Source: Armatimonadota bacterium
Lineage (GTDB): Bacteria; Armatimonadota; JAAZEB01
Assembly (NCBI GenBank): GCA_012841485.1
Contig: DUUU01000480.1
Span: forward strand, 1-6,006
Length of the DNA: 6,006 nucleotides
Reading direction: 5' to 3'
Shown: in pieces, positions 1 to 5,755 of the stretch
How the letters are laid out: the number at the start of each line of letters is the position of its first letter
How positions within the stretch are numbered: position 1 is the first letter of the stretch
Position numbers and translations under genes: made by a program
The notes under the pieces: model-generated
The model's database searches: none
The model's input: the letters and a program-made list of their open reading frames with translations, nothing else
What the model was told of the DNA's origin: nothing

Positions 1-31
1 CCGTTCGTTGTTGTGGCTGCTTCCCGAGGGC

Positions 32-676
32 TCAGTCCTCCGCCACGGTCCACAACCGATCCTGCGAGGCAGCCGCCTGCGCGGCCAGCCACTTCACGTG
101 GCCATCCACGAACCCGTAGTTGCCGCCGTCGCTGTGCCGAGCCGGAGCGTTACCGGGATTCGCTGCTGCCCCGGATGGATTCATCTGCGTCGGCCCGTAG
201 GCAAAGATACCGCCCGCGCCATACATGCCCGCATCCGGATTATCCGCGATGAGGATCGTGTCCGCGGGCACCGGAACCGCCGCGAGGGCACGCCCCGGAT
301 TGTTCGAGAACGCCCCCGTTCCCGAAGAGTAGTACCCGAAGTTCTGGTAGTTCCAGCCGTATCCCTGAGCCGCGCCCGGGTACGACGGGCATTTCAGGAT
401 GCCCGAGTTCTTCAGGTAGGGCTGCAGATAGTAGTGCCAGGGCTGCAACGGCGAGCCCCACTGCGAGGCGTAGGGGAGTACCTCATCGTAATCCTGAGCA
501 TACTGATGGATGCCCAGGAGAATCTGCTTGACGTTGGACGCGCAGTTTGTCTTCCGCGCGTTCTCTCGCGCCCGAGCGAAAACGGGGAATAAGATCGCCG
601 CGAGTATAGCGATAATCGCTATGACAACGAGCAGTTCGATGAGCGTAAAACCCCGACCACACTCTCTCTTCATCAT
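32..676 (-). CDS. Pseudopilin-like protein with prepilin cleavage site and H-X9-DG C-terminal motif
   Basis: A 214-residue protein built like a type II secretion/type IV pilus pseudopilin. A short charged leader (residues 1-9, ending RG) precedes the prepilin peptidase site, with cleavage expected between G9 and F10. The mature protein starts FTLIELL, with the conserved Glu at mature position 5 (E14), followed by a hydrophobic helix to about residue 32 and then [10 protein letters not shown]. The C-terminal part is Gly/Asn/Tyr-rich and ends in H181-(x9)-D191-G192 (context FVDGHVKW), the H-X9-DG signature of the DUF1559-like prepilin group. Such proteins are anchored in the inner membrane by the helix. 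They occur in many copies per genome in Armatimonadota and Planctomycetota, and their individual roles are mostly unknown. ATGs at 676 and 673 are adjacent and both suit the ribosome site; I take the first. The gene appears monocistronic with its own promoter. Family call is firm; a role in secretion, pili or surface structure is inference. Confidence 0.93.
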   Translation of the reverse strand: MMKRECGRGFTLIELLVVIAIIAILAAILFPVFARARENARKTNCASNVKQILLGIHQYAQDYDEVLPYASQWGSPLQPWHYYLQPYLKNSGILKCPSYPGAAQGYGWNYQNFGYYSSGTGAFSNNPGRALAAVPVPADTILIADNPDAGMYGAGGIFAYGPTQMNPSGAAANPGNAPARHSDGGNYGFVDGHVKWLAAQAAASQDRLWTVAED

Positions 677-693
677 CTCCTACCTCCACCTCC
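677..693 (-). promoter_or_regulatory. Purine-rich tandem Shine-Dalgarno of the pseudopilin-like gene
   Basis: Read on the minus strand, the 17 bases before the start are GGAGGTGGAGGTAGGAG: two overlapping GGAGGT cores and a third AGGAG touching the ATG. The core at 687-682 lies 5 nt from the ATG at 676 and 8 nt from the ATG at 673, so either start works and both may be used. The site is unusually strong and suggests high translation, which fits an abundant surface or pseudopilin protein. Confidence 0.8.
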
Positions 694-783
694 AGGTGTG
701 TCGGGAAGGCTCGTCACCAGCCGGCACACACATCACCAGCGGTCCGGGGGCAGATACGCACGGTGCTCGCCTTCCATTATCCC

Positions 784-812
784 ATGATAATTACCCTCGC
801 CTGGCTTGTCAA
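784..812 (-). promoter_or_regulatory. Sigma70-type promoter of the pseudopilin-like gene
   Basis: On the minus strand there is a perfect -35 TTGACA (812-807), a 17-nt spacer (806-790) and a -10 TATCAT (789-784, five of six matches to TATAAT). Transcription should start near 777, giving a leader of about 100 nt. The sequence around it is locally AT-richer than the rest of the window, as expected of a housekeeping promoter in a GC-rich genome. It is the only promoter here that matches consensus in both boxes and spacing. Confidence 0.8.
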
Positions 813-853
813 GAGGAAAAGCGAAAGGGGAGCACGCCTGGAAGAATCAGGAT

Positions 854-879
854 GCGCCGGAACACGCGCTCAACCCGGC
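854..879. repeat. Imperfect direct repeat, copy 1
   Basis: This copy reads GCGC-CGGAACACGCG, then CT, then CAACCCGGC. It matches the copy at 1063-1091 apart from a one-base indel and a CT/TGCG difference in the middle. Start-to-start distance is 209 bp. This copy sits about 40 bp upstream of the -35 box of the pseudopilin promoter. Confidence 0.5.
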
Positions 880-1062
880 GCGCCGAGGTGAATCTTCCGC
901 GCTTCTTGCGAGCGAAGCCCTGCCAGGCTGAGCCGGGCCACGTTCCCGGGCAACCGGAGAGGGCGAGGGCTGGGAGGGGGAGCCCGAAGGGCTTTGCCGA
1001 GAAGCAGCGCGGCGCTTCCGATCCGCGCTCGCGGGCAGCCTTCATCCATGGCATCGACACCG

Positions 1063-1091
1063 GCGCCCGGAACACGCGTGCGCAACCCGGC
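1063..1091. repeat. Imperfect direct repeat, copy 2
   Basis: This copy reads GCGCCCGGAACACGCG, then TGCG, then CAACCCGGC. It lies just past the end of the GH42 gene. With copy 1 it brackets about 180 bp of non-coding DNA. The two could be relics of a small duplication, members of a dispersed intergenic repeat family, or binding sites; the window cannot decide. Confidence 0.5.
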
Positions 1092-1101
1092 CGCGAGGCC
1101 C

Positions 1102-3069
1102 TCAGTAGCGCAGGACCATCAACGCGTAGGGAGCCACCTCAATCCGCCCCTCGTGGCGTCTTCCCGTCAAGAGGTCGGTGGCCGGTTGCGGCAGCGTCAG
1201 CATCCCCGCCCGGTTTTCGAGGTCGAGAACGATGAGACCGCGCCCCCCTGGACCCTCTCGGGGCACCACCAGCAGATTCGGCGTGGCTTCGGCCGCGCGA
1301 CACCCGCCGGCGCCCAAGACCATCTCCCGAACCTCCTCACCGCGCGGCAGCGTGCCCAGAAGCAGCAGCTGCCCCTTGCCTACCTCCGTGCGCGTGACCG
1401 CCGCCAGCTCCTTGAGCGGCCCGTCCGCATAGGTGGCGACCGCCTCGGCTTGGCGCGGCTCCAGGCCATCATACCACATCGAGCCACCCGAGATAGAGCG
1501 GTCGCCCCAGCGAAGGGCAAAGCTCTGCGGGTCTCCCGGGATCTGATACCGGCAGGTGACCCCGGCCCACTCCTCCAGGGTGCCATACGGCGCGTGGCGA
1601 TACTTCGTCGCGTCCAGCGTGCGAATGTCGGTGAGCGGACCGGCGATCCAGGTGCCGCCCGCTTCGAGCCACGGCCGCAGGCGCTCGCGCAGACCCGCCT
1701 CATCCAGCGCCGGCAAGAAGGGAGAGCAGACCACGGTGTACGGCTCCAGAGAAGCCGCGGGATCGATCACATCGACGCCGATCTGGGCCTGGAGCAGCGG
1801 TCGATAGAAGCCATTCAGCAACTGGTCGAGGTAGCGGAACCCGTTCACCATCGGCTGGTGCTCGAAGAGCCACCAGGCAAACCCGGAGAAGTGGAGGGCC
1901 ACCTTCGGGCGAGCGACCCGGGTGCCGTTGAGGAAGTCGGCCGCCGCGCGGAAGCCGCGGGCGACCTCGCGCACCTCGCCGAAAATATGCAGCGGCCGGC
2001 CGCAGCTCGAGACGACGGAGCCGTGCATCAGCTCCTGGCCGCTCCAGTGCGCGCGCCACAGCCAGTACAGGTTGGCCTCTGCGCCGAGGGCAATCGGGAG
2101 CCAGGAGTTGGCCCGGCAGAAGCCGGACGGCTTATAGCCATTCGCCGTGACGCCGCCGTTCCAGCAGGTGGAGGTCTCCGTGTTCCAGAAGGGCGCTTCC
2201 TTGATAGGCCGGCAAAGATCCATCCAGAACGCCGCCTGCCCCAGGTTCTCCGGGCTGTTGTAGTGGTTGAACTGGACCACATCCAGCTTGCGGTGCATCT
2301 GATGGTAGTTCAGCGCGCCCGTGGGCATCATATCGGTGCCAACCGGCTGTGTGGCCAGGCGGTGGAGAATCTCTGCCTGCGCGTGGGCAAACTCAATATA
2401 GGAATCCGACTGGAAGCACATCCACGCGGTGAGGAGCGACGGATGATGCCGGACGTCGGTGCGTGGGATCGGGAGCTGCCGGAAATCCTGGTAGGCCTGG
2501 CTCCACAGGTGGGTGCCCCAAGCCTCGTTGAGCGCCTCGATGGTGCCGAAACGCTCGCGCATCGCCTCCTGAAACTTGGCATGGCACACCGGGCAACAAC
2601 AGCCCCGGGGGCCGGCGGGAAACAGCTCGTTGTCGATCTGCCAGCCGATGACGCGCGGGTCGTGCCCGAACTCCTCGGCCATGCGCGTGACGATACGCGC
2701 GCAGTGCTCCCGGTAAACGGGGCTGTTTGGGCAGGCGTGTCGCCGGCCGCCGTGTCCAGCGCGCCGCCCCTGATCCGACATCACCAGAATTTCGGGGTAT
2801 CGCTCCGCCAGCCAGGCCGGGGGCGTGCACGTGGGAGTGCCCAGAATCGTCGGAATCCCCGCCTGGCCCAGCTTCTCGATCACGAGGTGGAGCCACTCAA
2901 AATCATACTCTCCCTCGCGCGGCTCCATGCGGCTCCAGGCGAACTCGCCCACGCGCATGACGTTCATCCCCGCCTCGAGCATCAGGGCGATATCGTCGTC
3001 AATCTGATCCAGGGGCCAATCTTCCGGATAGTAGGCCGCACCCAGGTACGGCGGACCTGATAGCTCCAT
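1102..3069 (-). CDS. Glycoside hydrolase family 42 beta-galactosidase-like protein
   Basis: A 655-residue protein of usual GH42 length. GH42 enzymes cleave terminal beta-galactosides (sometimes arabinosides or related sugars) with retention of configuration. The N-terminus (YLGAAYYPEDWP, then MRVGEFAWSRMEP at 38-50) is the typical start of the GH42 TIM barrel. The acid/base is E148 in IGWQIDNE, and the likely nucleophile is E298 in PFWNTETSTCW. C113, C157, C159 and C162 have the same spacing as the zinc-cluster cysteines I recall for Thermus A4 beta-galactosidase (106, 150, 152, 155; acid/base 141). Residues of about 385-595 fit the middle trimerisation domain (GGTWIAGPLTDIRT at 471-484), and the end fits the small beta domain. 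There is no signal peptide, so it is probably cytoplasmic. The chosen ATG has AGGAG at 3080-3076, 6 nt away; the open frame continues upstream but there lies over non-coding DNA and the opposite gene. It is divergent from the esterase gene. Exact substrate is unknown. Confidence 0.93.
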   Translation of the reverse strand: MELSGPPYLGAAYYPEDWPLDQIDDDIALMLEAGMNVMRVGEFAWSRMEPREGEYDFEWLHLVIEKLGQAGIPTILGTPTCTPPAWLAERYPEILVMSDQGRRAGHGGRRHACPNSPVYREHCARIVTRMAEEFGHDPRVIGWQIDNELFPAGPRGCCCPVCHAKFQEAMRERFGTIEALNEAWGTHLWSQAYQDFRQLPIPRTDVRHHPSLLTAWMCFQSDSYIEFAHAQAEILHRLATQPVGTDMMPTGALNYHQMHRKLDVVQFNHYNSPENLGQAAFWMDLCRPIKEAPFWNTETSTCWNGGVTANGYKPSGFCRANSWLPIALGAEANLYWLWRAHWSGQELMHGSVVSSCGRPLHIFGEVREVARGFRAAADFLNGTRVARPKVALHFSGFAWWLFEHQPMVNGFRYLDQLLNGFYRPLLQAQIGVDVIDPAASLEPYTVVCSPFLPALDEAGLRERLRPWLEAGGTWIAGPLTDIRTLDATKYRHAPYGTLEEWAGVTCRYQIPGDPQSFALRWGDRSISGGSMWYDGLEPRQAEAVATYADGPLKELAAVTRTEVGKGQLLLLGTLPRGEEVREMVLGAGGCRAAEATPNLLVVPREGPGGRGLIVLDLENRAGMLTLPQPATDLLTGRRHEGRIEVAPYALMVLRY

Positions 3070-3129
3070 GCAAAGCTCCTCTCCCACACGGCATCCCCCT
3101 CTCATTACCACGCCGCCCGCCGGGGATCC

Positions 3130-3160
3130 TTGTCGAGCCCACGGACAACCACCGGACAAC
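3130..3160. promoter_or_regulatory. Candidate operator: TTGTC / GACAA half-site array
   Basis: CGGACAAC occurs twice, at 3142-3149 and 3153-3160, with an 11-bp period, close to one helical turn. An inverted half-site TTGTC at 3130-3134 faces the first GACAA (3144-3148) across 9 bp. Three like half-sites on one face of the helix between divergent sugar-degradation genes is the arrangement expected of an operator. No regulator gene is in the window, so the binding protein is unknown. Confidence 0.45.
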
Positions 3161-3161
3161 G

Positions 3162-3187
3162 GAAGGCAGGCAGGAACAGCCTGCTTC
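3162..3187. repeat. Inverted repeat next to the half-site array
   Basis: GCAGGC (3166-3171) pairs with GCCTGC (3179-3184) around a 7-nt loop, and GAA/TTC outside extends it to 9 bp with one bulged G (3165). It directly follows the half-site array. It could be a second operator or a hairpin in the transcript of either gene. Confidence 0.45.
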
Positions 3188-3203
3188 ACCAGGGAAGTAC
3201 GCC

Positions 3204-3220
3204 GCGGGCTGAACGCCCGC
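3204..3220. repeat. Short perfect inverted repeat
   Basis: GCGGGC (3204-3209) and GCCCGC (3215-3220) form a 6-bp perfect stem with a 5-nt loop TGAAC. It is short and in GC-rich DNA, so chance is a real alternative. Confidence 0.3.
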
Positions 3221-3275
3221 CGGTGCCACGCGAGGCGCGAAGCCACCCTATCATGGTATGAGACAGAACGGCCGG

Positions 3276-3289
3276 CGCCCGCGCGGGCG
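3276..3289. repeat. 14-bp perfect palindrome upstream of the esterase gene
   Basis: CGCCCGCGCGGGCG is a perfect uninterrupted palindrome 54 bp before the esterase start, between the weak -10-like site (3254-3262) and the ribosome site. Its place suggests an operator or roadblock site, but CG-only palindromes arise easily in such DNA. Confidence 0.35.
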
Positions 3290-3343
3290 TGCCCGGGGCG
3301 ATCTGGAGGGCAGGGCCGTTGCGGGGTAGGAACGAGGAGACCC

Positions 3344-4408
3344 ATGGCAAGTGATCTGAGCAAAGTGGACCCGGAGATGGCGGGGCGCGATGCCGATGAC
3401 GGCATCGCCTGGTATAACGTCCAAGATTGGGGCGTGGAGGGCAAAGGCTGGGAGGAGACGGAGGCCTATTATGACCGGCTTCCGGGGAAGGCGAAAGGCG
3501 TGGTGCGCGATCCGGTGTGGAACCTCAGCCGGCACTCGGCGGGGATCTGTTTCCACTTCGAAACGGATGCCACCGAGATCTCCGCGCGCTGGATGCTGCG
3601 CTCCGGCAACCTCGCGATGCCGCATATGCCCGCGACCGGCGTGAGCGGCCTCGATCTGTATACCCGTGGCGATGATGGCCGCTGGCATTGGGTCGGGGTG
3701 GGCCGCCCTGAGAGCGGGCCCAAGGTGCAGGCGAAGCTCGCCTCCGGCCTGAAGCCGGGCTATCGGGCTTACCGCGTCTATCTCCCCCTCTATAACGGGG
3801 TGACCTCCGTGGAAGTGGGCGTCGATCCAAAGGCCCGGTTCCAGCCAGTGGCCCCGCGCGCCGAACGCCCCATCCTCTTCTATGGCACCTCCATCGTCCA
3901 CGGCGGGTGCGCCTCCCGCCCTGGCATGTGCCACCCGGCGATCCTGGGCCGGCGCCTCGACCGCCCCGTCTTGAACCTCGGCTTCTCCGGCAATGGCCAG
4001 ATGGAGCCGGAAGTGGCCGCGCTGCTTGCCGAGCTGGACCCGTGCGTCTACGTCATCGACTGCCTGCCGAACATGACGGCGCCCCTCATCACCGAGCGCG
4101 CCGTGCCCCTGGTAGAGACGCTGCGCCGTGCCCACCCGGAAACGCCGATTGTCCTGGTGGAGGACCGCACCTTCACGAACGCGCTTTTCGTGCCGGAGAA
4201 CCGCGAGCGGTGTGATAGCAGACGAGACGCCTTCCGCAAGGCATACGCTCGGCTCCTCGCCGCCGGCGTGAAGCACCTGTACTACGTGGAGGGCGAAAAC
4301 CTGCTGGGTGACGATGGGGAGGGCACCGTGGACAGCTCGCACCCCACCGATCTCGGCTTCACGCGCATGGCCGACGCGCTGGAACCGGTACTGGCGCCGC
4401 TCTGCTGA
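3344..4408 (+). CDS. SGNH/GDSL hydrolase, GxDLY (SsfX3-like) esterase
   Basis: A 354-residue two-domain carbohydrate-esterase-type protein. Residues of about 20-170 form an N-terminal beta domain with the GxDLY motif (G102-L-D-L-Y106). Residues of about 175-354 form the SGNH hydrolase domain. The blocks are visible: nucleophile S183 in FYGTSIVHGGCASRPGM (GTS in place of GDS), oxyanion-hole G213 in NLGFSGNG, N243 in DCLPNM, and catalytic D330 and H333 in DSSHPTDLGF. All four signature residues are present, so it should be active. Relatives include the salicylyltransferase/esterase SsfX3 and many putative acetylxylan or sugar esterases. There is no signal peptide, so it is probably cytoplasmic. 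The ATG at 3344 has GAGGAG at 3334-3339; the frame is open further upstream, but that part lies in the control region and has no family similarity. Divergent placement from the GH42 gene suggests deacylation of sugars which that enzyme then trims; the acyl substrate is unknown. Confidence 0.92.
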   Translation: MASDLSKVDPEMAGRDADDGIAWYNVQDWGVEGKGWEETEAYYDRLPGKAKGVVRDPVWNLSRHSAGICFHFETDATEISARWMLRSGNLAMPHMPATGVSGLDLYTRGDDGRWHWVGVGRPESGPKVQAKLASGLKPGYRAYRVYLPLYNGVTSVEVGVDPKARFQPVAPRAERPILFYGTSIVHGGCASRPGMCHPAILGRRLDRPVLNLGFSGNGQMEPEVAALLAELDPCVYVIDCLPNMTAPLITERAVPLVETLRRAHPETPIVLVEDRTFTNALFVPENRERCDSRRDAFRKAYARLLAAGVKHLYYVEGENLLGDDGEGTVDSSHPTDLGFTRMADALEPVLAPLC

Positions 4409-4422
4409 ACCACGCTTCGATG

Positions 4423-4458
4423 GGGCGCTCCCTCCCCTCGCCGGGTGAGGGAGCGCCC
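4423..4458 (+). terminator. Strong 12-bp hairpin between esterase and yjbQ-like gene, without T-run
   Basis: GGGCGCTCCCTC (4423-4434) is perfectly complementary to GAGGGAGCGCCC (4447-4458) around 12 nt. CCC/GGG (4435-4437 with 4443-4445) extends the stem with a single bulged T (4446). It starts 14 nt after the esterase stop. No T-run follows, so simple intrinsic termination is uncertain. It may be a partial terminator, an mRNA 3'-end stabiliser or a member of a dispersed palindromic repeat family. Confidence 0.55.
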
Positions 4459-4502
4459 TGGAGTAACGCGTCCGGCTTCCGGGCCCCCGAAAGGAGCCCC
4501 CG

Positions 4503-4946
4503 GTGAGAGGGGCGAACTGGCCTGGTATTATGGTTTACCAAGAAGAGTTCTTCCTTGAGACGTCTGGCCACCGGGAGATGCACGACATCACCAGCCAGGT
4601 GGCCTCCATCGTCGCCAAGTCCGGCATCCGGATCGGAATCGCCCACGTCTTCCAGGTAGGGAGCACCGGCGCCCTCGGCGCGATTGAGTTCGAGCCGGGC
4701 CTCCAGCGCGACCTGCCCGAGATGCTCGACCGCCTCATCCCGCCCAGCCGGAGCTACGGACACGAGCAGGCCTGGCATGATGGAAACGGACACTCCCATC
4801 TCCAGGCAACCCTCCTCGGCCCCGATATCACGCTCCCTGTGAGGGAGGGCCAGCCCGTCCTTGGCACGTGGCAGCAGATCTTCCACCTTGAGTGCGACAT
4901 CAAGCCCCGCCGGCGCGCGATCGTGGTGACCGTGTTGGGAGAGTGA
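4503..4946 (+). CDS. yjbQ: YjbQ/UPF0047 family protein (secondary thiamine-phosphate synthase enzyme family)
   Basis: A 147-residue single-domain protein of usual family length. Conserved blocks are visible: IAHVF...STGALGAIEFEPGLQRDL (46-71, where the common form is HTTAALTINE), WHDGNGHSHLQATLLGP (91-107), LPVREG (111-116), LGTWQQIFHLECD (120-132), and the C-terminal VTVLGE. The His-rich GHGNGHSH-like segment (here DGNGHSH) is a proposed metal or ligand site. E. coli YjbQ can weakly replace thiamine-phosphate synthase, hence the family name, but the true role is unsettled. I take the GTG at 4503 because AAGGAG (4491-4496) lies 6 nt before it; the ATG at 4530 gives the usual family N-terminus (MVYQEEF) but has no well-spaced ribosome site. 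It is likely cytoplasmic. It lies 94 bp after the esterase gene with a hairpin between, so co-transcription is possible but not assured. Confidence 0.93.
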   Translation: MRGANWPGIMVYQEEFFLETSGHREMHDITSQVASIVAKSGIRIGIAHVFQVGSTGALGAIEFEPGLQRDLPEMLDRLIPPSRSYGHEQAWHDGNGHSHLQATLLGPDITLPVREGQPVLGTWQQIFHLECDIKPRRRAIVVTVLGE

Positions 4947-5027
4947 ACCTGGACAGCCGCGCTTTCGTCAAACGAGTGAGAGGTTCCCGGCTCTCGTACA
5001 TCGCCATGATGGGCAACGGAGGGGGGC

Positions 5028-5723
5028 ATGTACGTGTTGCGCGCTGCGATCTTGCTTCTCGTCGCTTGGGCGGCGGTCACCCCGCTGGGGGCGGCCCCGG
5101 AGGAGAGGACGATTTCCATCAACCTGAGGAACGCCGACGTGCGCCAGGTGATCGCGTACGTCTTGCGCGGCACCGATATCAACTACGTCTTCGCTGACGA
5201 CGTCAGCGGGAGGATCACCTGCGGTCTGTTTGATCTTCCCATCGAGCAGGCGCTCCAGGCGATTTTGAGCGCGGCTGAGTGCGAGGGCGTGGAGGAGGAC
5301 GGGGCTCTCTTCATCCGCAAGCGGACGCCGCCGCCCGAGCCTGCCCCGGAAAAGAGCTCGCCAGCGACGACCGCGCCAGCGGCCGACACTCCGAATCCCC
5401 CGCCGGCCGGCGCCCAGGCGCCGGAGAATGCCGCCCCGGCTGCCGATGAGGCATCGGGCGGCGCCCAGGAGCACGCCCCATCGGTCTACTATATCATCAT
5501 GCCGGTCGCTCCCGCTCCCCCTGGGCCGGTTGTCTACCGGTCGCCTCTGGGTACCCGCAGCATGCCTCCGGCTACCAACCACTCGCTCTCTGGGTTCCTC
5601 CGGGGTCCGACGTCACCCGGCAGAGCCTGGTTCGAGCAGATGGCGATGGGTTCGCTCTCCCAGATGCTGGTACCGCGCCCGGTCTTCTCCACCTTCAGGG
5701 TGCCGGGGCTCACCCAGTATTGA
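5028..5723 (+). CDS. Secreted stand-alone STN-domain protein with Pro/Ala-rich linker
   Basis: A 231-residue exported protein. Residues 1-22 look like a Sec signal peptide (charged start, hydrophobic core LRAAILLLVAWAAV, cleavage near LGAA). Residues 29-98 fit the secretin/TonB short N-terminal (STN) domain: ISINLRNADVRQVIAYVLR, then NYVFADDVSGRITCGLFDLPIEQAL in two halves, and DGALFIRK at the end. Known STN domains sit in the periplasm at the front of secretin pores and TonB transducers. Here no secretin or barrel domain follows: residues 99-150 are a Pro/Ala/Glu linker and 151-231 match nothing I recognise. The ATG is supported by GGAGG at 5018-5022, 5 nt away. It follows the yjbQ-like gene by 81 bp on the same strand. 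It may be a pilotin-like or adaptor partner of a secretin encoded elsewhere, or a scaffold; both are inference. STN assignment is fairly strong. Confidence 0.85.
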   Translation: MYVLRAAILLLVAWAAVTPLGAAPEERTISINLRNADVRQVIAYVLRGTDINYVFADDVSGRITCGLFDLPIEQALQAILSAAECEGVEEDGALFIRKRTPPPEPAPEKSSPATTAPAADTPNPPPAGAQAPENAAPAADEASGGAQEHAPSVYYIIMPVAPAPPGPVVYRSPLGTRSMPPATNHSLSGFLRGPTSPGRAWFEQMAMGSLSQMLVPRPVFSTFRVPGLTQY

Positions 5724-5755
5724 GGGGAGCAGGCGCGCTCAGAGCGCCGCCCCTC
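5722..5755. terminator. Imperfect hairpin between convergent genes
   Basis: GAGGGG (5722-5727) pairs with CCCCTC (5750-5755). Inside it, GGCGC (5732-5736) pairs with GCGCC (5744-5748), with a 4/1 internal loop and a 7-nt apical loop. It covers both stop codons of the convergent gene pair, whose ends are only 15 bp apart, so it could serve as a bidirectional terminator. No T-run is present on either strand. Confidence 0.4.

Larger units (their letters stand above)
813..1101. other. Gene-free intergenic stretch between the GH42 gene and the pseudopilin promoter
   Basis: No convincing gene lies here. The short reading frames on both strands are Arg/Pro/Ala-rich, lack ribosome sites and show no recognisable motif. 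The stretch holds two imperfect direct-repeat copies (854-879 and 1063-1091) and a small hairpin at 981-993 (stem AGCCC/GGGCT, 3-nt loop). It lies downstream of the GH42 stop, so terminator function is expected somewhere here, but no hairpin followed by a T-run is present on the minus strand. Confidence 0.6.
3070..3343. promoter_or_regulatory. Divergent control region between GH42 and SGNH esterase genes
   Basis: These 274 bp separate two head-to-head genes and must hold both promoters. No hexamer pair matches consensus well. The best partial signals are a TGGTATGAG extended -10-like site at 3254-3262 on the plus strand and TGGTAATGAG at 3110-3101 on the minus strand, the latter with TCGACA too far upstream (23 nt from the hexamer). 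Instead the region is dense in ordered repeats (half-sites at 3130-3160 and palindromes at 3162-3187, 3204-3220 and 3276-3289). This suggests control by DNA-binding regulators and perhaps promoters that need activation. Confidence 0.6.

Noticed and set aside
981..993. Hairpin AGCCC-GAA-GGGCT as the GH42 terminator
   Set aside because: The stem is only 5 bp, lies more than 100 bp past the stop, and is not followed by T's on the minus strand.
809..1075. Small minus-strand frame of 88 codons in the gene-free stretch
   Set aside because: It has no ribosome site, skewed composition and no motif, and it overlaps both repeat copies and the pseudopilin -35 box.
510..1235. Plus-strand frame of 241 codons over the pseudopilin gene and the intergenic stretch
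   Set aside because: It runs antisense to the clear pseudopilin gene and its promoter, with Arg/Ser/Pro-rich text and no recognisable domain.
994..3060. Very long plus-strand open frame (688 codons) antisense to the GH42 gene
   Set aside because: It mirrors the GH42 gene, is Arg/Ala/His/Gly-rich with no motif, and has no ribosome site. Long antisense frames are common opposite GC-rich genes.
3068..3343. 92-codon N-terminal extension of the esterase
   Set aside because: It covers the repeat-filled control region, lacks a domain or signal peptide, and the ATG at 3344 has its own GAGGAG.
3070..3444. N-terminal extension of the GH42 protein (125 extra codons)
   Set aside because: GH42 proteins begin close to YLGAAYYPEDW. 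The extension overlaps the divergent esterase gene, is Arg/Ser/Pro-rich, and the ATG at 3069 has a well-spaced AGGAG.
3251..4342. Long minus-strand open frame (363 codons) antisense to the esterase gene
   Set aside because: The opposite strand encodes a protein with all SGNH blocks. This frame is low-complexity His/Ala/Arg-rich with no family features.
4968..5582. Minus-strand frame of 204 codons opposite the STN gene
   Set aside because: Arg/Gly-rich shadow of a gene that has a signal peptide and a recognisable domain on the other strand.
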